Origin: an uncultured Bacteroidota bacterium | GTDB taxonomy: Bacteria > Bacteroidota > Bacteroidia > Bacteroidales > P3 | Direction of reading: 5' to 3' | DNA: 64,000 bases | Assembly (NCBI GenBank): GCA_902790215.1 | Contig: CADAQX010000001.1 | Coordinates: forward strand, 62,001 to 126,000 | In this document: positions 37,427-45,707 of the stretch, piece after piece | Layout of the letters: the number at the start of each line of letters is the position of its first letter | Numbering within the stretch: the first letter of the stretch is position 1 | Program-made: the position numbers and the translations under genes | The notes under the pieces: model-generated | Told to the model about the DNA's origin: nothing | The model's database searches: none | The model's input: only the letters and a program-made list of their open reading frames with translations

Positions 37427-38139
37427 GGTAATACGATTTTGTATTCGCCCTCGCCGCCCTGTTGCAGCACCGCCTCGTCGGCCAGGTATTCATGCACCTC
37501 ACGCAAATCGCGGCCGTACAGCCACACAAACGGGTCGAACCACAACAGGCAGCAGACCAGCTGCACCGCCAGCCTGTCCCAACTGTGGCCCTGCGCGGCG
37601 TGCAACCGTTCGTGGCGCAGCACCTGCTGCAACTCGGCATCGGTCATGCCACCACGTCCTGCCACACTATAGCGGAAAAAGGAGAACGACGGCTCCTCCC
37701 TGTCGGTCACCGCCACGCGGAAACGTCCCTGACGTACAAACACATATTTCTGCAGTTTATGCCAAAGCACGCCATAGCGCACCACAAGAATCAGTACACT
37801 CAACGCCACTCCAGCCCAATACAGTACACCCAGCACCGTCCACACATCCACACCGCGCACCGCATCAGCACTGACTTCGGCAACAGACTGCTGTACCGCT
37901 GCGTCAGGTGCTTCCGCCACTATTCCCGGCAACTCAAGCAAATATCCGCCACCGCTTGCCACCGTCGGCCTTGGCACAGCCACCTGCGGATGCACCAACG
38001 GCAATACCAGACTCAGTGCCAAAGTCGACAACAAAAAGAAACGGTTCACATTCAGGCAATGCTCCCGCCGCAACAGCAGGCGATAGACACACCAGAACAA
38101 AGCCGTGCCGACCACGGCAAAAAACAGATAGCGTGTCAT
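37423..38139 (-). CDS. BlaR1/MecR1-like M56 membrane metallopeptidase
   Basis: 238 residues. Transmembrane segments near residues 1-20, 33-50 and 100-125; the zinc motif HERLH lies at ~178-182 in VLRHERLHAAQGHSWDRL, followed by the third-ligand region REVHEYLADEAVL. In BlaR1-type systems the peptidase senses an envelope signal and leads to cleavage of the BlaI repressor. It has no penicillin-binding sensor domain, so the signal is unlikely to be a beta-lactam by direct binding. The end (GEGEYKIVLP) is short compared with the copy at the duplication junction, which has 23 more bases here. ATGA overlaps join it to blaI and TonB copy 1. Confidence 0.9.
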   Translation of the reverse strand: MTRYLFFAVVGTALFWCVYRLLLRREHCLNVNRFFLLSTLALSLVLPLVHPQVAVPRPTVASGGGYLLELPGIVAEAPDAAVQQSVAEVSADAVRGVDVWTVLGVLYWAGVALSVLILVVRYGVLWHKLQKYVFVRQGRFRVAVTDREEPSFSFFRYSVAGRGGMTDAELQQVLRHERLHAAQGHSWDRLAVQLVCCLLWFDPFVWLYGRDLREVHEYLADEAVLQQGGEGEYKIVLP

Positions 38140-38504
38140 TTCTCCACCTCCTTAATCAAAGTGTCAAGATCCTCAATCGACACGTCCTTCCTATCCACCA
38201 AAAACGACACCATGCTGCGGAACGAAGACCCGAAATAATTCCTTGCCAAACGCCCCAGCATCTGCCCTGAATACTCCTCACGGCTGACAAGGGGATAGTA
38301 GCGATTCGCCCGGTTGAATGTCTCGTGATCCACATATCCCTTTTTTTCCAGTATTCTTACTATAGTAAGAATCGTGTTATAGGCGGGCTTCGGCTCGGCC
38401 ATAGCCGCAACAATCTCGTTGGCATATCCCTGACCTACAGCCCACAACGCCTGCATCACCTGCTCTTCGGCATGGGTCAATTCCTTTGTTTCCTGTGTTT
38501 TCAT
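38136..38504 (-). CDS. BlaI/MecI-family transcriptional repressor
   Basis: 122 residues, typical size. N-terminal winged helix: LTHAEEQVMQALWAVG, YNTILTIVRILEKKGYV, ANRYYPLVSREEY; C-terminal dimerisation helix with FGSSFRSMVSFLVDRK. It would repress its own operon until cut after M56 signalling. First gene of blaI, M56, TonB-1, (scar), TonB-2, LRR. No classical TACA-TGTA operator is clear upstream; a perfect 20-bp palindrome lies inside the gene at 38353-38372. Confidence 0.93.
   Translation of the reverse strand: MKTQETKELTHAEEQVMQALWAVGQGYANEIVAAMAEPKPAYNTILTIVRILEKKGYVDHETFNRANRYYPLVSREEYSGQMLGRLARNYFGSSFRSMVSFLVDRKDVSIEDLDTLIKEVEK
38353..38372. promoter_or_regulatory. perfect 20-bp palindrome inside the blaI-like gene
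   Basis: ATTCTTACTATAGTAAGAAT equals its own reverse complement. It encodes the conserved ILTIVRI segment, so coding constraint may explain part of it. Confidence 0.35.
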
Positions 38505-38851
38505 AGCTTAATATAATTAATTTTTTAGTTCCATAACGTAAGTTTTAAATCTTTATTGTATAAAATAGTTATATTTTTGCAAAAAATTTTTCCAAAGCCC
38601 ATCCACAGGAAAGAAAAAAGGAATCCAGATCCAAGACAAACAAATAATATTCAAACAGTCACATCAACATATACCACAAACAAGAATATGATGTTCATGT
38701 TTTGCAGGATGACACTGCAAACACCGCATGCACGCCGCGGGCGTCTGCCTGATTCAGGCCGGCAACCGCCCCGCACAACGCATCATACTGAGATGACACA
38801 CCCCGGACAGCCCGGCCGCGCACCCTCCGCCACCCGCTCTGCAAACGTCGT

Positions 38852-38970
38852 AGCGTCGTCATTTATTCGCTCGTTATTCGATCGTTTTCCCATCGTTCTC
38901 CCTTTTCAGAAGGGAAAACGATGGGAAAACAATATGATACAAAATGCATAAAGAACGTCACAACAACGAC
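38852..38970 (+). repeat. dispersed intergenic repeat R1, copy 3 (short form)
   Basis: GTCATTTATTCGCTCGTTAT, CGATCGTTTTCCC and AAAGAACGTCACAACA match the other copies. The central hairpin is longer here: TTTTCCCATCGTT (38885-38897) pairs with AACGATGGGAAAA, and CCCTT/AAGGG is nested. The rest of the 787-base gap 38505-39291 shows no gene; it also holds R4 and a terminator. Confidence 0.8.
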
Positions 38971-39158
38971 TTAGCAACATATAATAAAAAAAGGAAGTAA
39001 TACAGTGAGGCCATGGGAAAACACGAGGACAAATAGCCTGTAAAGTCGGTTTAACGTCCATTATCGGTATTTTTACGAAAGACAAGGCGGGTTAAGGTAG
39101 ATTAACGAGCCGGACAAAAACAAATCGAGTACTTTTGCAGCAGTTTCCAGCAATTTGA

Positions 39159-39214
39159 CCAATCTGCTCGAGACAAATACCAATCTGGCATAAACCCTAA
39201 TGACAGATTTGGGA
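39159..39214 (+). repeat. dispersed repeat R4, copy 1
   Basis: About 55 bp starting CCAATCTGCTCG and ending ATTTGGG, with CATAAACCCTAATGAC inside; about nine in ten bases match 52374-52428. Confidence 0.8.
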
Positions 39215-39248
39215 TAAAGAAGGAGGAAAGGAGGTTGTCAAAACAAAA

Positions 39249-39271
39249 AACCCCGCACAAGGCGGGGTTTA
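39249..39271 (-). terminator. terminator after the coiled-coil outer-membrane protein gene
   Basis: AAACCCCGC (39249-39257) and GCGGGGTTT (39263-39271); on the minus strand it is followed by TTTTTTG. Confidence 0.85.
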
Positions 39272-39291
39272 TAATTGAATAGGGAGTGATT

Positions 39292-40206
39292 TTACAAAAC
39301 GAAACGAACACCGAATTCGTGGATGCGGCCTTTCTGCTCGACACCGACAAAGGTGGGCAGGAGGTTGTAGTAGAGTTCCCAGCCTGCGGAGAAGATGAGG
39401 AACTTCTGCTGGCTACCCACGGAGAGGTCGCAGCGGAAACGGTTGATGTAGGAAATCTTGTTGATGTTGAAGCCGGGGGTTACTCCGAGGTAGAGACCAC
39501 GCTCGTTGTCTTTGGAGATGTGGCTGATCTTGAGGGGAAGCACCACGGTGTGGAGGGCGTTGGTAATCTCTTTGCCGTAGAAGTCATCGACGGTGAGCTC
39601 CTCAATCTTGTCAGAGGAGAACTTGTGGCTGTAGGCATAAGTGGTGTAGCGGTAGCCGAGTCCGATGTTGAAGTCCCAACGGCGTGCAATGGGCACATGG
39701 TAGTCGAACACAAAACCGAGGCTGTAGCCCATGCCGTTGTACAGGCTGTTGTTGCCCAGCAAACGACGGTTGAAGAGGAACGAGGCCGAGGGGTCGGCTG
39801 TGAGGCGCGGACTGCGTCCCCAGGCTGCATAATGCTCCTGTTTTTTGCGCTTTTTCTCGGCTTTCTTCTGCTCGGCTTTGGCCTTGTTCTCAGCCTTCAC
39901 CTGTTCGCGTTTGATGCGATCCTGCTCTTTCTTGGCGGCTTTTTCAGCTTCCTTCTGCTGCTCTTTCTGCAGTTTCTGCTGTTCTTTTATGCGCTCTTCC
40001 TGCTCTTTCTGGGCAGCCTTCTGCTGCTCTTTCATCAGGCGCTCCTGCTCTTTCTGCTGCTGTTTGAGCAATTCTTCTTGCTGTTTCTGCTGCTGTTTGA
40101 GCAGTTCCTGCTGCTGCTTGGCACGTTCAATGGAATCGTTGCTCTGGGCAAATGCTGTGCCGGCTGTCAAAGCCATTGCGATTAAGAGAATGTAAAATTT
40201 CTTCAT
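39292..40206 (-). CDS. outer-membrane beta-barrel protein with periplasmic Gln/Lys coiled coil
   Basis: 304 residues. Signal peptide (ALTAGTAFAQ). Residues ~25-125 are nearly all Gln, Lys, Glu, Ala and Leu in heptads (QQQELLKQQQKQQEELLKQQ), a long charged coiled coil. From ~130 a PorT-like small beta barrel follows: YNGMGYSLGFVFDYHV, FNIGLGYRYTTYAYS, GLYLGVTPGFNINKI, ending in EFGVRFVL with the C-terminal hydrophobic residue of outer-membrane proteins. Role unknown; the coil could reach through the periplasm. It sits downstream of tRNA-Pro with its own space for a promoter. Confidence 0.75.
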   Translation of the reverse strand: MKKFYILLIAMALTAGTAFAQSNDSIERAKQQQELLKQQQKQQEELLKQQQKEQERLMKEQQKAAQKEQEERIKEQQKLQKEQQKEAEKAAKKEQDRIKREQVKAENKAKAEQKKAEKKRKKQEHYAAWGRSPRLTADPSASFLFNRRLLGNNSLYNGMGYSLGFVFDYHVPIARRWDFNIGLGYRYTTYAYSHKFSSDKIEELTVDDFYGKEITNALHTVVLPLKISHISKDNERGLYLGVTPGFNINKISYINRFRCDLSVGSQQKFLIFSAGWELYYNLLPTFVGVEQKGRIHEFGVRFVL

Positions 40207-40274
40207 AGTAATGATGTTTAATTATTTTGGCTTATAACGAAGAACGGCAATTATTATTGTGCAGAGCATAAAAA

Positions 40275-40299
40275 AAAGAAGTTGCCAAGCAACTTCTTT
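40275..40299 (-). terminator. terminator after tRNA-Pro
   Basis: AAAGAAGTTGC (40275-40285) pairs perfectly with GCAACTTCTTT (40289-40299) around a 3-nt loop, with a T-run on the minus strand. Confidence 0.85.
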
Positions 40300-40305
40300 C
40301 TTTTG

Positions 40306-40379
40306 TCGGGGCGAAAAGACTCGAACTTTCGACCCCTTGCACCCCATGCAAGTGCGCTAGCCAACTGCGCCACGCCCCG
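40306..40379 (-). tRNA. tRNA-Pro (anticodon GGG)
   Basis: 74 nt cloverleaf on the minus strand: acceptor CGGGGCG/CGCCCCG with the C1-G72 pair typical of tRNA-Pro and discriminator A; D stem GCGC/GCGC; anticodon stem CTTGC/GCAAG around loop ATGGGGT giving GGG; T arm with TTCGAGT. CCA is not encoded. It reads CCC and CCU. Confidence 0.9.
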
Positions 40380-40512
40380 AACATTTATGCTTTGAACAGC
40401 GGTTATCTCTTTTCAAAAGCGGTTGCAAAAGTACTACTTTTTTTTGATATGGCAAACTTTTTTCATAAAAAAAAGTTTACCTCACTCCTCAACACCATTA
40501 CAACAGATTATT

Positions 40513-41961
40513 CTACAACGCATTATTCACTTTAACCAATTCGATAAAAACTGCATTCTGGGTATACTCGGAAGGCATTGTTTTGCCTTTGCTGTTGCCG
40601 TTTTTGTACAAAATTCGCCCTCCTTCGGGCAGCGAAAGACGGAAGAATTGCTGCAATGCATTGATTCTTTGTTCGATGATTATATTATTATATTGTTCAT
40701 CTTCGGATTGCGAGCAATAGACCGAGACATGCGCCGAGATATGGGGATTGTCGCGCAAGTAGTCGGCCACAGGCTTGAGGGATGCCAACGCCGTAGGAGT
40801 GAGTTCGATGTCACCGGCAGAGCTGAAGAGGTTGTCGAACATCAGAGCCCGGTTAAGGGGCAGCCGCGAGAGGACGATGTCGTAGGTCTGCGAGGCTATA
40901 AGCATGTCCTCGTTGGCACGGATGACGGACACCTCATCCTCGTAGTGGTAGTAATCCGGTTTCCCGGCATAGAGGTGATAGTCGTCGCCGGGCAGCAGAA
41001 AGAGGCGGTAGCAGCCGTTGGAGTCGGTTTGGGCAGCGGTGGCAAGCCGTCCCCGGTGCAGAATCTTGACGGTGGCATCAGGCACCGGGCGGCCCGATTC
41101 ATCGGCCACCTTGCCTTTGAGCAGCACGCCGTCGAGCATTCCCTTAAAAGAATAGAGTTCGTCCTTGCCGTTGCGGTTGGTCATCCAGTAGCCGGTATTG
41201 GACAAGGTGTCGAAGGCTATCTCCCAATCGTCGCCGCTACTGTTGACTGGCTCGGGAAGAGGCTGTACCACATAGTTGGCAAAGATGATGTCGTCCACCT
41301 TGGTGCCGGGGTTGATACGCACAGCATAAAGGTTGTAGCCTTCGGGGGTGCCAGGCATGCCGTTGGAGGCAAAAACCAGGTATTTGCCATAGAAGACTGG
41401 GTTGATTTCGTTGCCTGGGGTGTTGATGATGTTGCCCAAATTGACGGGCTTGGACCAGCGTCTGCCGTTCCATAAGGAGCACCACAAGTCGTAGCCGCCC
41501 AATCCTACTTTCCCTTTCGAGGAGAAAATCATCATATTGCCATCAGGCGAAAAGGCGGGATGGCTGACGTCGCGGTACCACGCCCTCACCTCGACATGGC
41601 GGTTGGGATGGAAACGCTTGTCGGTGTGGACAGTAAAACCGTAGGGGTCGGTCTCGTCGCGGTGGGTGAAATAGTACAGGCTGTCGCGGCTGTTGCGGAC
41701 TATGTATTCCGCTCCGGGGCAGAGACGGACGAGTGCGGTGTCGGGACGCAGGGAGGTGACGACGCCGTCGTTGGCTGTGGCACATACCAACACACCGTTC
41801 TGGCAGGCATAGAGCCTCCCGTCGACGACGGTGAGATTGGTGAGGCTCCACGGCAACTGGATGCCGGAGAGGGGTGTGACGGAAACCGGCACAATGTCTT
41901 GCGCCATGAGCGGGAACATGGCCGCGCACACAAGGATGATAGTTGTCAGCAGTTTCTTCAT
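40513..41961 (-). CDS. PorE-like envelope protein (beta propeller, regulatory domain, OmpA-like)
   Basis: 482 residues. Signal peptide (FPLMAQD). Residues ~130-280 are PD40/WD40-like blades: HPAFSPDGNMMIFSSKGKVGLGGYDLW, GNIINTPGNEINPVF, LVFASNGMPG. Then a carboxypeptidase-regulatory-like domain (~285-365, LKGKVADESGRPVPDATVKI) and an OmpA-like end (~370-482, LASLKPVADYLRDNP, SQSEDEQYNNIIIEQRINAL). PorE of the T9SS has TPR, WD40, CRD and OmpA parts; this lacks an obvious TPR region. It may bind peptidoglycan and brace the secretion machine. Starts 6 nt after the lon stop. It is quoted in parts because the blades are long. Confidence 0.75.
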   Translation of the reverse strand: MKKLLTTIILVCAAMFPLMAQDIVPVSVTPLSGIQLPWSLTNLTVVDGRLYACQNGVLVCATANDGVVTSLRPDTALVRLCPGAEYIVRNSRDSLYYFTHRDETDPYGFTVHTDKRFHPNRHVEVRAWYRDVSHPAFSPDGNMMIFSSKGKVGLGGYDLWCSLWNGRRWSKPVNLGNIINTPGNEINPVFYGKYLVFASNGMPGTPEGYNLYAVRINPGTKVDDIIFANYVVQPLPEPVNSSGDDWEIAFDTLSNTGYWMTNRNGKDELYSFKGMLDGVLLKGKVADESGRPVPDATVKILHRGRLATAAQTDSNGCYRLFLLPGDDYHLYAGKPDYYHYEDEVSVIRANEDMLIASQTYDIVLSRLPLNRALMFDNLFSSAGDIELTPTALASLKPVADYLRDNPHISAHVSVYCSQSEDEQYNNIIIEQRINALQQFFRLSLPEGGRILYKNGNSKGKTMPSEYTQNAVFIELVKVNNAL

Positions 41962-41967
41962 GGTCGT

Positions 41968-44436
41968 TTACTGCTTGAAAGCGATAGGCAGGGCTTCGGC
42001 CATATCGTGGATGTAATGGAATGTGAGGCCACCGAGATATTCGGACGGGATTTCCTCAATGTCGCGGCGGTTGTCTTCGCACAGGATGATATCGGTAATG
42101 TCGGCGCGTTTGGCGGCCAGTATCTTCTCCTTGATGCCGCCCACGGGGGTGACAGCACCCCGCAGGGTGATTTCGCCTGTCATGGCCACGGTAGGGATAA
42201 CCGGACGCTTGGTGAAGGCCGACACCATGGCAACATACATGGTGATACCTGCCGAGGGGCCGTCCTTGGGTGTGGCGCCCTCGGGCACATGGATGTGGAT
42301 GTTGCTGTTTTCTATCTTCTCCGGATCGATGCCTATTTGCTCGGCATTGGCCTTGAGGTATTCGAAAGCCAGCGTGGCAGACTCCTTCATCACGTCGCCG
42401 AGGTTGCCGGTGAGGGAGAGGGTGCCTTTGCCCTTGCTGATGCTGGACTCGATGAAGAGGATTTCGCCACCCACCTGTGTCCAGGCCAGACCTGTGACAA
42501 CGCCCACCTTGGGTTCCTTGCCGCGGCGCTCGCTGTTGTGGATGGGCAGGCCGAGGATGTCCTTCAGTTCCTCCACACGCACTGACTTGTCGAACTCCTT
42601 GCCGTCGGCTTTCTGCACAGCGCGGCGGCGGACTATCTTGGCCAGGGTCTTTTCAAGCTGACGCACTCCGCTTTCGCGGGTGTAATCGTTGATGATGGTT
42701 GTAAGCACCGCGTCGCTGAACTTCAGCTCTTTCTTGGCAAAGCCGTGCTCCACAAGCTGACGGGGGATAAGATGGCGCTGGGCAATCTGTATCTTTTCTT
42801 CAAGAATATAGCCGCTGAGGTCGATGACTTCCAGTCGGTCGAGCAGTGCGGGCTGGATGGTGCTGAGGGTGTTGGCCGTGGCGATAAAGAGGACATTGGA
42901 GAGGTCGTAGTCCAGTTCCAGGTAGTTGTCGTGGAAGGCGTTGTTCTGCTCGGGGTCGAGAACTTCGAGCAAAGCCGACGTGGGGTCGCCGTTGTGGCTC
43001 ATGCCCTGCACTTTGTCTATCTCGTCAAGGACAAAGACAGGATTGCTCACTCCGGCCTTCTTAATATTCTGGATGATTCGGCCGGGCATGGCACCCACGT
43101 ATGTCTTGCGGTGTCCGCGAATCTCAGCCTCGTCGTGCAGACCACCCAGGGCCACACGGACATACTTGCGTTTCATAGCCTCGGCGATGCTTTTACCCAA
43201 GGAGGTCTTGCCGGTGCCCGGAGGACCCACAAGGCAGAGTATAGGGCTTTTCATGTCACCCTTGAGCCTGAGAACGGCAATGTATTCGATGATGCGCTCC
43301 TTGACTTTCTCCATGCCGTAGTGGTCGCGGTCGAGAATCTTGCGAGCGTGGTCGGTGCGGAGGTCGTCCTTGCTGTATTCGTTCCACGGCATATCGAGGA
43401 GGAGCTCGACGTAGTTGAGCTCAACAGTATAGTCAGGGGTCTGCACGGCTGTGCGGCGCAGTTTCTCTATGCTGTGGTCGAAGGCTTCCCTCACCTCGGG
43501 GTTCCAGCGTTTCTTGGCGGCACGTTCCAGCAGGCGGTTAATCTCCTGGTCGGAAGAGCTGCCCAGCTCATCCTGGATGACCCGCATCTGCTGGTTGAGG
43601 AAATACTCGCGCTGCTGACGGTCGAGCTCCTGCCGTGTTTTGTCCTGAATGTCGTCGCGTACCCTGAAATACTCATGCTCGTTGGCCAGGAACTGCTTCA
43701 GCAGTTCCACCCTGTTCTCATAGCCGAATGTTTCGAGAAGCTGCTGCTTGTCCTCGACAGAGATGTCGAGATGTGATGATATGAAATTGACCAGGATGCG
43801 GTCGCTGGCAATGTTGCCGAGGGAGTTGATGATTTCCTTGGAGCTGAACCCATGTCCATTGTTCTTTTCCTGCTGAAGTTCGGCATAGCTCTTGCGGATG
43901 GCGACGACTTCGTTGTGGAACATACGCGGATGCTCGGGTTTGAAGTTCTCGTCAATCAGTGTGGCATGGGCGCGGTAGAACGGCTCGGTGGCAAGGATAC
44001 TGTCCACAGAACATTTCATGGTGCCCTGCAGTACGGCCAGATGTGTTTCTTGCGGCAATTCGATTACCCGCAGCACACGGGCTATGACACCGACACTGTA
44101 TATGTCCTCAATGCCGGGTTCCTCGTTGTCGTTGCGCTGGGCGACGACAATGATGCGCATGTTCTTTTTCTCGGCCATGCGCAGGAGGGTCAGCGAGGCC
44201 TTGCGGCCGACACTGATTGGCATCACCACACCGGGGAACAACACGTTGCCGTTCAGCGGCAGCAAGGGCATGTCGTCGGGTATCGAGTCCTCGTACAGAA
44301 GGAACGACTCATCGTCCTTGGTGACAAGGGGTATGATTTCAGCCCGTGCAGAGAGACTGTCGAACTCTCCCGTGTCGAGCTTGTCTATTTCTATATCCAT
44401 CTCAAATGATTCTTCAGGTGTAATATGTTTCTTCAT
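41968..44436 (-). CDS. lon: ATP-dependent Lon protease
   Basis: 822 residues, full LonA architecture. N-terminal substrate domain to ~residue 260 (PLLPLNGNVLFPGVVMPI), AAA+ module with Walker A GPPGTGKTSLGKS (~405) and Walker B VFVLDEIDK, and protease domain with catalytic Ser in KDGPSAG (~726) and Lys in GGIKEKILAAKRA (~767). It degrades damaged and regulatory proteins in the cytosol. The first ~45 residues are acidic and extra. The PorE-like gene follows after 6 nt, so stress-linked co-expression is likely. No heat-shock promoter was recognised in the gap 44437-44528. Confidence 0.97.
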   Translation of the reverse strand: MKKHITPEESFEMDIEIDKLDTGEFDSLSARAEIIPLVTKDDESFLLYEDSIPDDMPLLPLNGNVLFPGVVMPISVGRKASLTLLRMAEKKNMRIIVVAQRNDNEEPGIEDIYSVGVIARVLRVIELPQETHLAVLQGTMKCSVDSILATEPFYRAHATLIDENFKPEHPRMFHNEVVAIRKSYAELQQEKNNGHGFSSKEIINSLGNIASDRILVNFISSHLDISVEDKQQLLETFGYENRVELLKQFLANEHEYFRVRDDIQDKTRQELDRQQREYFLNQQMRVIQDELGSSSDQEINRLLERAAKKRWNPEVREAFDHSIEKLRRTAVQTPDYTVELNYVELLLDMPWNEYSKDDLRTDHARKILDRDHYGMEKVKERIIEYIAVLRLKGDMKSPILCLVGPPGTGKTSLGKSIAEAMKRKYVRVALGGLHDEAEIRGHRKTYVGAMPGRIIQNIKKAGVSNPVFVLDEIDKVQGMSHNGDPTSALLEVLDPEQNNAFHDNYLELDYDLSNVLFIATANTLSTIQPALLDRLEVIDLSGYILEEKIQIAQRHLIPRQLVEHGFAKKELKFSDAVLTTIINDYTRESGVRQLEKTLAKIVRRRAVQKADGKEFDKSVRVEELKDILGLPIHNSERRGKEPKVGVVTGLAWTQVGGEILFIESSISKGKGTLSLTGNLGDVMKESATLAFEYLKANAEQIGIDPEKIENSNIHIHVPEGATPKDGPSAGITMYVAMVSAFTKRPVIPTVAMTGEITLRGAVTPVGGIKEKILAAKRADITDIILCEDNRRDIEEIPSEYLGGLTFHYIHDMAEALPIAFKQ

Positions 44437-44528
44437 TATACGTATTTATATTTCCTTGACCCCGCCGTGCCGGACAGACACCCTGCCGGGCTGGATGGCT
44501 ATTAATACGCAAAAAAAGGAAAAAAGTT

Positions 44529-44984
44529 TCAGTTCTCTTTCTCTTGCTGCTTCTTCTCGAAATAGATTTCTATATTTTTCAGAATCCAGTTGATGAAAAG
44601 TATCACCAGCACGGCGATTCCAGCCATGCGCCACATGCCGTAACCGCAAAGACAGCCCACTGCGGCACTGCACCAGATGGTGGCGGCACTGTTAAGGCCA
44701 TGGATGGTGAGACCGTCTTTCATAATGACACCTGCACCCAGGAAACCGATGCCGGTGACCACCTGGGAAAGGACACGCAGGTTGTCGTTGTTGACTAGCC
44801 CTCCCGACTGGATGGCCGTTTGGATGACACTCTCAGAAAGGAGGATAAAAATACAGGCGCCCACCGATACCAATGCATTGACGGCAAGGCCGGCATTGCG
44901 TCTGCGCAACTGGCGCTCCAAACCAATAAGGATTCCCGCCAACAAGGCGCACAGGAGACGATTGAGAAAAATTTCAAGAGGCAT
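44529..44984 (-). CDS. MgtC/SapB-family membrane protein
   Basis: 151 residues. Four to five transmembrane helices with family marks: LLAGILIGLERQLRRRNAGL, VSVGACIFILLSE, RVLSQVVTGIGFLGAGVIM and LNSAATIWCSAAVGCLCGYG. The conserved GIGFLGAG and NSAATIW segments are intact. The longer MgtC C-terminal ACT-like domain is absent and the protein ends in a charged tail (EKKQQEKEN). MgtC proteins help survival at low magnesium and modulate ATP synthase in some species; the role here is unknown. Confidence 0.9.
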   Translation of the reverse strand: MPLEIFLNRLLCALLAGILIGLERQLRRRNAGLAVNALVSVGACIFILLSESVIQTAIQSGGLVNNDNLRVLSQVVTGIGFLGAGVIMKDGLTIHGLNSAATIWCSAAVGCLCGYGMWRMAGIAVLVILFINWILKNIEIYFEKKQQEKEN

Positions 44985-45013
44985 AACGGTATTCTTTAAT
45001 TATATTTTTTTAT

Positions 45014-45706
45014 TCACTGCACTTCCTCCTCGTCGAAGGCCGGTTCGCCGGAAAGCACAACCACTATTTCGCCTTTCACTTCCTTGGAGGCGAAGTGGTC
45101 GCGAACTTCACGCAGGGTACCCCTCGCCGTCTCGGCGTGGACCTTGCTTATCTCGCGCGATACGCTCACCTGCCGGTTCTCACCCAGCACCTCCATCAGT
45201 TCTTCCAGCAGCTTCACCAGCCGGTAGGGCGACTCGTATATCACCATGGTGCGTTTCTCTTCGGCCAGCTGCCTGACAGCGGTCTGACGGCCTTTCTTGT
45301 GGGGGAGGAAACCCAGAAAGGTGAACCTGTCGCAAGGAATGCCGCTATCCACCAAGGCTGGGACAAAGGCTGTGGCACCCGGCAGCGTTTCCACATCAAT
45401 GCCGTTCCGCACGGCCTCGCGCACCAACAGGAAACCAGGGTCGCTGATGCCCGGTGTGCCAGCATCTGTCACCAGCGCAATCACCTGGCCGGCAAGCAGC
45501 CGGTCAATGACGCGCTGAAGTGTCTGGTGTTCGTTAAAAATGTGGTATGACTGCAACGGGGTGTCGATGCCATAATGCTGCATCACCACCCGCGAGGTGC
45601 GTGTATCCTCTGCCAAGATAAGGTCTGCCCCCCTCAGCACCTCGACGGCACGATAAGTCATGTCGCCGAGGTTGCCCACAGGGGTCGGAACGAGATATAA
45701 CTTCAT
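45014..45706 (-). CDS. rsmI: 16S rRNA (cytidine1402-2'-O)-methyltransferase
   Basis: 230 residues. SAM-dependent tetrapyrrole-methylase fold with the RsmI marks LVPTPVGNLGDMTYRAVEVL, LAEDTRTSRVVM, LVTDAGTPGISDPG, LPGATAFVPALVDSG and FLGFLPHKKGR. It methylates the ribose of C1402 in the ribosomal P site. It ends a run with the YebC-family gene (1 nt gap). Length is slightly short of E. coli RsmI because the extra C-terminal domain is reduced. Confidence 0.95.
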   Translation of the reverse strand: MKLYLVPTPVGNLGDMTYRAVEVLRGADLILAEDTRTSRVVMQHYGIDTPLQSYHIFNEHQTLQRVIDRLLAGQVIALVTDAGTPGISDPGFLLVREAVRNGIDVETLPGATAFVPALVDSGIPCDRFTFLGFLPHKKGRQTAVRQLAEEKRTMVIYESPYRLVKLLEELMEVLGENRQVSVSREISKVHAETARGTLREVRDHFASKEVKGEIVVVLSGEPAFDEEEVQ

Positions 45707-45707
45707 T

